Below, piece by piece: positions 40,901 to 46,900 of a DNA stretch of 64,000 bases. Numbering within the stretch: the stretch's first letter is position 1; each line of letters opens with the position of its first letter. Both the position numbers and the translations under genes were made by a program. The DNA lies in NCBI RefSeq assembly GCF_963855985.1, contig NC_087108.1:10744001-10808000 (forward strand), in the 5' to 3' direction. The DNA comes from Ostrinia nubilalis (lineage: Eukaryota > Arthropoda > Insecta > Lepidoptera > Crambidae). The notes beneath the pieces were generated by a model that worked only from the letters and a program-made list of their open reading frames with translations, was not told where the DNA came from and ran no database searches.

Positions 40901-43900
40901 CAGGTTCTCCGACGTAAAGAGCGCGAGTGCGAGCACGAAATGGAGCGGCTGGCTCGCGAGAAAATCGCGTCGCAACAGCGGCTAGCCGCCTTGAAGCGAG
41001 AAGTGTCGGTGCGCGCCTCCGTCCGCCCACGGAGTATCGGTACGTTCACCTCTAAGCGATTCATGCGCGCCTGGTACTCGTGGCTGAGATTATTTAATAT
41101 TTGGCGCTAGAGGACACTTTGGCGGCCACGGTTAATTAAACCGATCATCATCATCGATTTTTAATTGTTATTTTTCTCGATCAAATAGCCATTCCAATGA
41201 CATCATCATTTATTTCCATATACAATTTTTGTTCGTTTAATAAGAGATCACAGAATTGATTGATTTTTACAAAAAAAAAAAGGATTTTTTTGTTAATAAG
41301 CCCTATTGTTTCATTTCAGATTCTACTGAAGACAAAGATAGGGATGAAACAGTTAATAATCAAGTCGTAGGAATTCCCATAAGTGTAAGTTGTCATCAAC
41401 TAGTAGACTAGTAGTTAGTAACGAAACATTAACTCATTTGCATTAATTACATCAATCAAACAAGTTGGCGTGCTAAGGTATAATCCGTCTGATTTCAGAT
41501 TACCTCTTCGCCGCCGCGGTCGGTAGCTCGGATGGATGCCTCTCCACCTCACACCCTCAACTTGAGCACGAAGCTGCGGACCTTGCCGATTCAAATAACG
41601 CCAACCACCTCGCAGGTATGGGCTCCTGGTACCGCGTTACAATTTAGAGCTGACTAATCTTGGATTAGGTGGGGTTAGATGGGACGAGTTTAGCGGTGTT
41701 TAGAATACTAGCGCCATCTGTTGTGTGAGTTTGGAACTACTAAGAATTTTTTGTCGATAGATGGCGCTATAAATTTATGATTTATTGCAAGCATTTATCT
41801 TTTGTTATTGTTAATGTTTTATGTTGATAAACGTGTCAATTAGTACTGATATACAAAGCTTGTATTGTAGTTTTGTTACACAGTAAATATAATTGCGATA
41901 TATTATTATAAATTACGATAGCTAAAAAATTAAAGATTTACGAGTTGGTACTTTTTTACTTGTAAGTGTTCAAATGACCCGAACTGTAATTATGATTAAT
42001 GATGATTTGCTCAATATAATTATGAATTGTTAATTTAAGAATTTACTAATAAGGAATGTTTTTGTTCGTAGGTCGTACGGACTTCGTACGGTTCAAGACA
42101 TAACACGCTCACCTTAACCACGCTCGCACCGGCCGATGCGCCGACACAGGTAAATAAAATATACATTGTGTCCGGGCATGTAGAGATCAAACTTTAAGGG
42201 CGTAATCTATGGACAATTTTATCGATGAAAATACTTCAAATTTGGGGCTAGACCCATTTCTCGCAAAATTACAAGGATTTAAGTTTTGAATTTTAAGTTT
42301 TCACCTCTTCCTTCAAAAACAAGTGATAGCGTGGGTAGCTTATCACTAATAAGCAAAAATTTTATATCATGCGATAGCCAATAAAATTATCTATTAGCAG
42401 AAGTAGAAAACAGATACAAGGTTCATATTGTTAATGTATTAGTCTATGTCTATTAGTTTTGACGTAATTGTTGAACAAAGATACCCCTTCCCAGCAGTTT
42501 CCATAGTAATCGGAATAGGTTGTGTGATTCTTTCAGGCAGTGCATTTTCGCATGTCGCGTGCGCTATGGAAACCGCTGGGAAGGGGTATCTTTGTTCAAC
42601 AATTACGTCAAAACTAATAGACATAGACTAATAAATTTACATTCGTTTTGTAGAATAGCTCAAATACTAATAATACAATGCAAATAAAACATACCTTAAC
42701 GACCTGGTTTTTCTAGTGTTGGAAATATAACTGATAAAGAAGTGAAAAAAGTCATGTTTTTTTCTAATTAAATCCATTCTTACTTCCATAAAATGTATGA
42801 AACTTGTTTCTGTTTTCTACTTCTACTAATAGATAATTTTATTGGCTATCGCATGATATAAAATATTTGATTATTAATGTTAATGCTACCCACGCTTTCA
42901 CTTGTTTTTGAAGGAAGAGGTGAAAACTAAAAATTAAAAACTTAAATCCTTATAATTTTTCGATAAATGGGTTAAGCCCCAAATTTGAAGTATTTTTATC
43001 GATAAAATTGTCCTTAGATTTCGCCCTTAAAGTTTGATCACTACATGCCCGGACACACTGTATAAAACTAGCCCCCATTTTCAAGCAAAATTATGTTAGT
43101 ATTTTCATGGTTTTATAAGTGCTCTATATTAAGAAAACTCGAATAAGTAGGAAGGTAGGACACCTTTCAGAAGTCATAAAATATGACTGAAAGTAAGCCC
43201 GATCACTTCCAAGCCTATTGTATGTAGATATCTTTTGAAAATAACGAATGTTTTCAATGGTCTAATAAACACATCGAGAGATTAATTGATTGCAAAATAC
43301 TTAAATTGTCGCCAAAATTATTAATAAATTAGCTGTTACCCGCGGCTTCACCCGCGTGAAATTCAGTTTGTCACAGATCGTCGTAAATTATAGCCTATGT
43401 GTTATTCTGGGTTATAAACAATAATACTGTAAAGTTTCGTCAAAATCCGTTCAGTAGTTTTTGCGTGAAAGAGTAACAAACATCCAGACATTCAGACATC
43501 CAAACTTTCGCATTTATAATATTAGTAGGGTAGCGTGTATTCCACCCACAATTTTAAAAAGTTTATTCTTCTCCTAATAACTAAAATCTAGGGTGGCGCA
43601 TTTTCAAGCTAAAAATTGACTTTGTTTTCAGAACGGGCAGACGGTGGAGAACGGAGTGACGAACGCGCTTAGCACCGCCATCGTCCACCCCGCGCAAATA
43701 CACCTACCTATATCACAAGTAAGTCGCCAGTTTAAATATAACCAATATAATGTAAAGGTAAAATTATTCTTGAATAAACAAAAAAAAACTGACTAATTCT
43801 TTCGTTGGTCATGTATTTGATGCCTCCGGCTGCATTTGTGAACACTGAGTTGTCTTGATTTTTCTTTTTAGTTCATTTTTAAAGGGCTTTTTAAGCAAGC

Positions 43901-46900
43901 CACTTAAAAAGCACTTTATTTTGATGTCCTACTCGACAGGTTTTGGGGCAAAAAAATTTTTTAAGACATTATGGCGCCTAAAATCCTCTATTTTATTTTT
44001 TCCAATTTTGATATAGCCAGTGTCACTCTCACGATTAAAACGTACATAACGACACCTCTCACGCTAAAATCGGTCAAGCCGATTAGGATGTAGGTCGTGC
44101 CAAAGAAATATACATACATACCCACATACATACATAAAATCGAAAAACATAACCTCCTTCTGGCGCCGTCGGGTAAAAATATCAATAATTCCAAGGCACT
44201 TTCTCTAAGTTCTTTCACAATTTCTTTAAAAAAATTCTCTAAGTGCTAACAGTATACGAATTACGAATCATGTATGACAAAATAAATATGCGTCTATGAT
44301 ACAACGCTATGAAGATAGTAGCACTAAGAAACGCGATTTGTGGTCAATAAACATTAATTCATAATTCGCACGTTTACTGAAAAACTGCACTAACTTAAAA
44401 AATGCGTTTTTCGAGTATTTACTCGATTCTTCTAACATTAATTTAATATGAAAATTATAAAGACTATCTTGTATATTATTGTATCGATTAACTAATTTTC
44501 CGATTGCTACTGTAAAATAAATTATAAAATGAAATCAATACTTCTTTCTAGGTGATGGGGAGTGGAGGCTTAGTGGTGGGTCCGGCGGCGTTACAACTTT
44601 TGTCAGCGGGTGGCGGCCTCCGAGTGTTGCAGACACAGGCCGTGCACACCAACGGTGAGATCATAATAACCTAGTAGAACAGTGAACAGTACACTAGCCT
44701 AAGTATAATTGCTGTTAGAAAATAGCACGTATAACTACTGCATACGACGCCACGGTGATCACCTTGATTATCGTCGTCTTATCACGCTCCTACCTGATAC
44801 GTCGACGACTCACGAGCCGGCTAATGTTTCGATTAAGACGAGACGACTTATAAAAGCCGAGTCATAGTAAAAAAATCGTGCAGCATACTAATTAGATCTT
44901 GATTTCTGAGTTCTTGGTATCTCAAACTCACTGTGCTGACACGATGGCTCGATTTGGTGTCATACCGTGTGCTCGCTCACCGTGAGCGAGCATACGGTAT
45001 GACACGGTGCCAGTGAGCCGATACAGTCATGGGCATGGTGTATAAACATACCAACTGTAACTTATGCGCTCCTGGTATCTTGTCGGCTGACGAGCCAACG
45101 ACTCGACCCGGGCAGCCGACCGAGGTCGCCGTCAGACGACACGAGCGCAAGCATATCCACTGTGACTTATGCGCGCCTGGTACCTCGACGGCTCGGCAGC
45201 CGACAGCTCGACCGAAGGCAGCCGACCGCGACCGTTCCGTCAGCCGACTATTATCATCGAATGTCACAAACTCCCTGTGACTTTAAAAAACTTCTTTGTT
45301 TATTTCTCAGTTTATACCATTTATTTTCTTAATTACTTGTAGGGCTAATTAATTAATCTAAATAACAATCTAAGCTTTAACATTACAGGTTTTAATTAAT
45401 TATCATAATATTAATTGCTTCCAATAACCTGCGAGTTTCTTAGTGACTGAGTAAAGCGCTTTTTAGAAGCTTTATTGTAAAAAATAAATTACTTTTATGG
45501 ACTTTGTAATGTAATTGAGCCAAGTTGAAGGTACACACCTACATAACAGACAGAATGCACTAATTCTGTCTGTTATGTAGGTATGTGTCATGTTACATTA
45601 TGTAAACTAATGTAATAAATGGATAAAAATGTGGAGGTATCACACAAAGTAATTACAGGCCATACCTTACAATTATTATAGGCCATAAACATTATTTATT
45701 TCCGTGCACATTATAAAAAGTGTTGCAACCTAAAATTACATAATTGCATAGTTTATTATAATTTTATTTCCGATTATGATAAAGTATTTCTATAAAAAAA
45801 TAATGAAATGCCAAAAATGTTTAGATTTTAACCAAGTTTGCTTAACATAAATGCTGAAAAATGTTCAGTCGTACTAAAAAAAACACATTTAATATTTTCT
45901 TCTTGGTTACAGGTGTGACGGTGGAAAACAATAGGGCACCTAAAGAAAATGGACTAGTGTCTCCGACGCCGGTATCCACAGGTAAAGACAATTATTAGTA
46001 AATTACAGTCTAGAATTGAAAACTAGAATGTGAAAATTCATATCAGACATTAAGTACGCTAAAAAAGAATTCGCAAAGGACGATGTTTCAGAATCGTACG
46101 TCTCTAAGACGTATTTATTTATTTGTGTCATTTTAGGGTTAACTACTTTTTTGTTTTGGTTTTGGGTATTAATACTACTCTTATAAGATTTCGTAGGTGA
46201 CTGCGCTGTGTTATTGTTATCCAATAGTGACAAACAGAGTTTATCTGTTATTTTTCAAGAACAGTGGATAACTTTGTCAGTTTCTTTACCGTAAATATTA
46301 TAAAGTTACTATTGTATTGTTATTTTGCAGATTTTATGATTTCAGAATGGGCTCTTTCAGTCATCTATATTTATAATTTCTCTTGTTTGTCGCAGAAGGG
46401 GGCAGCATGGTCGTGAGTGGGCTGACGCCATTAGTGGTGTCGCAGCCCACCGCGCATCTGCTGCAGACACACACGCTCACGCATAAGGTAGTGGTAGCTC
46501 AATATTATCACAATTTTTGGGACCGAATGCGATTGGGACCATTTTTCAATTCGTAACGAAATGCGAATGTGACGGTCAGGATAAAACTCAGCCATACAAG
46601 CTTGTTACATAATATTGCTTAAGTATCTGCAGAAATATACATAATTCGTCGCTTGCCTCTCTAACTGACGTATCTGACATATTTTTCGAAACTGAGTTAT
46701 CTATACCATCTTAATCAATTTCGCGAGACGAATCGATCTGTCTAATCGCCTGAAAATTTTGCAAAATGTCAGTTACGTTAGTTAGAGAGGCAAGCGACGA
46801 ATTTTGATCAAAGAAAATATTAATCTGCACAAGTCTGTTATTATCGCGTGTTACACGTAATTACGTTCGGCATTAAAGAAGTCCTATTATGACGCATTGA

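Noticed and set aside
42439..42631. Two 61-residue ORFs on opposite strands with the same N-terminus
   Set aside because: They are the two arms of one palindrome read from both sides, not genes.
44957..45005. Possible microRNA precursor
   Set aside because: No terminal loop and arms of only 24 bp; geometry does not suit Drosha/Dicer processing.
44977..45280. 96- and 83-residue ORFs in the GC-rich part of Mnt intron 9
   Set aside because: They arise from a GC-rich tandem duplication (repeated PGAHK peptide on the minus strand) with no splice context or start support.
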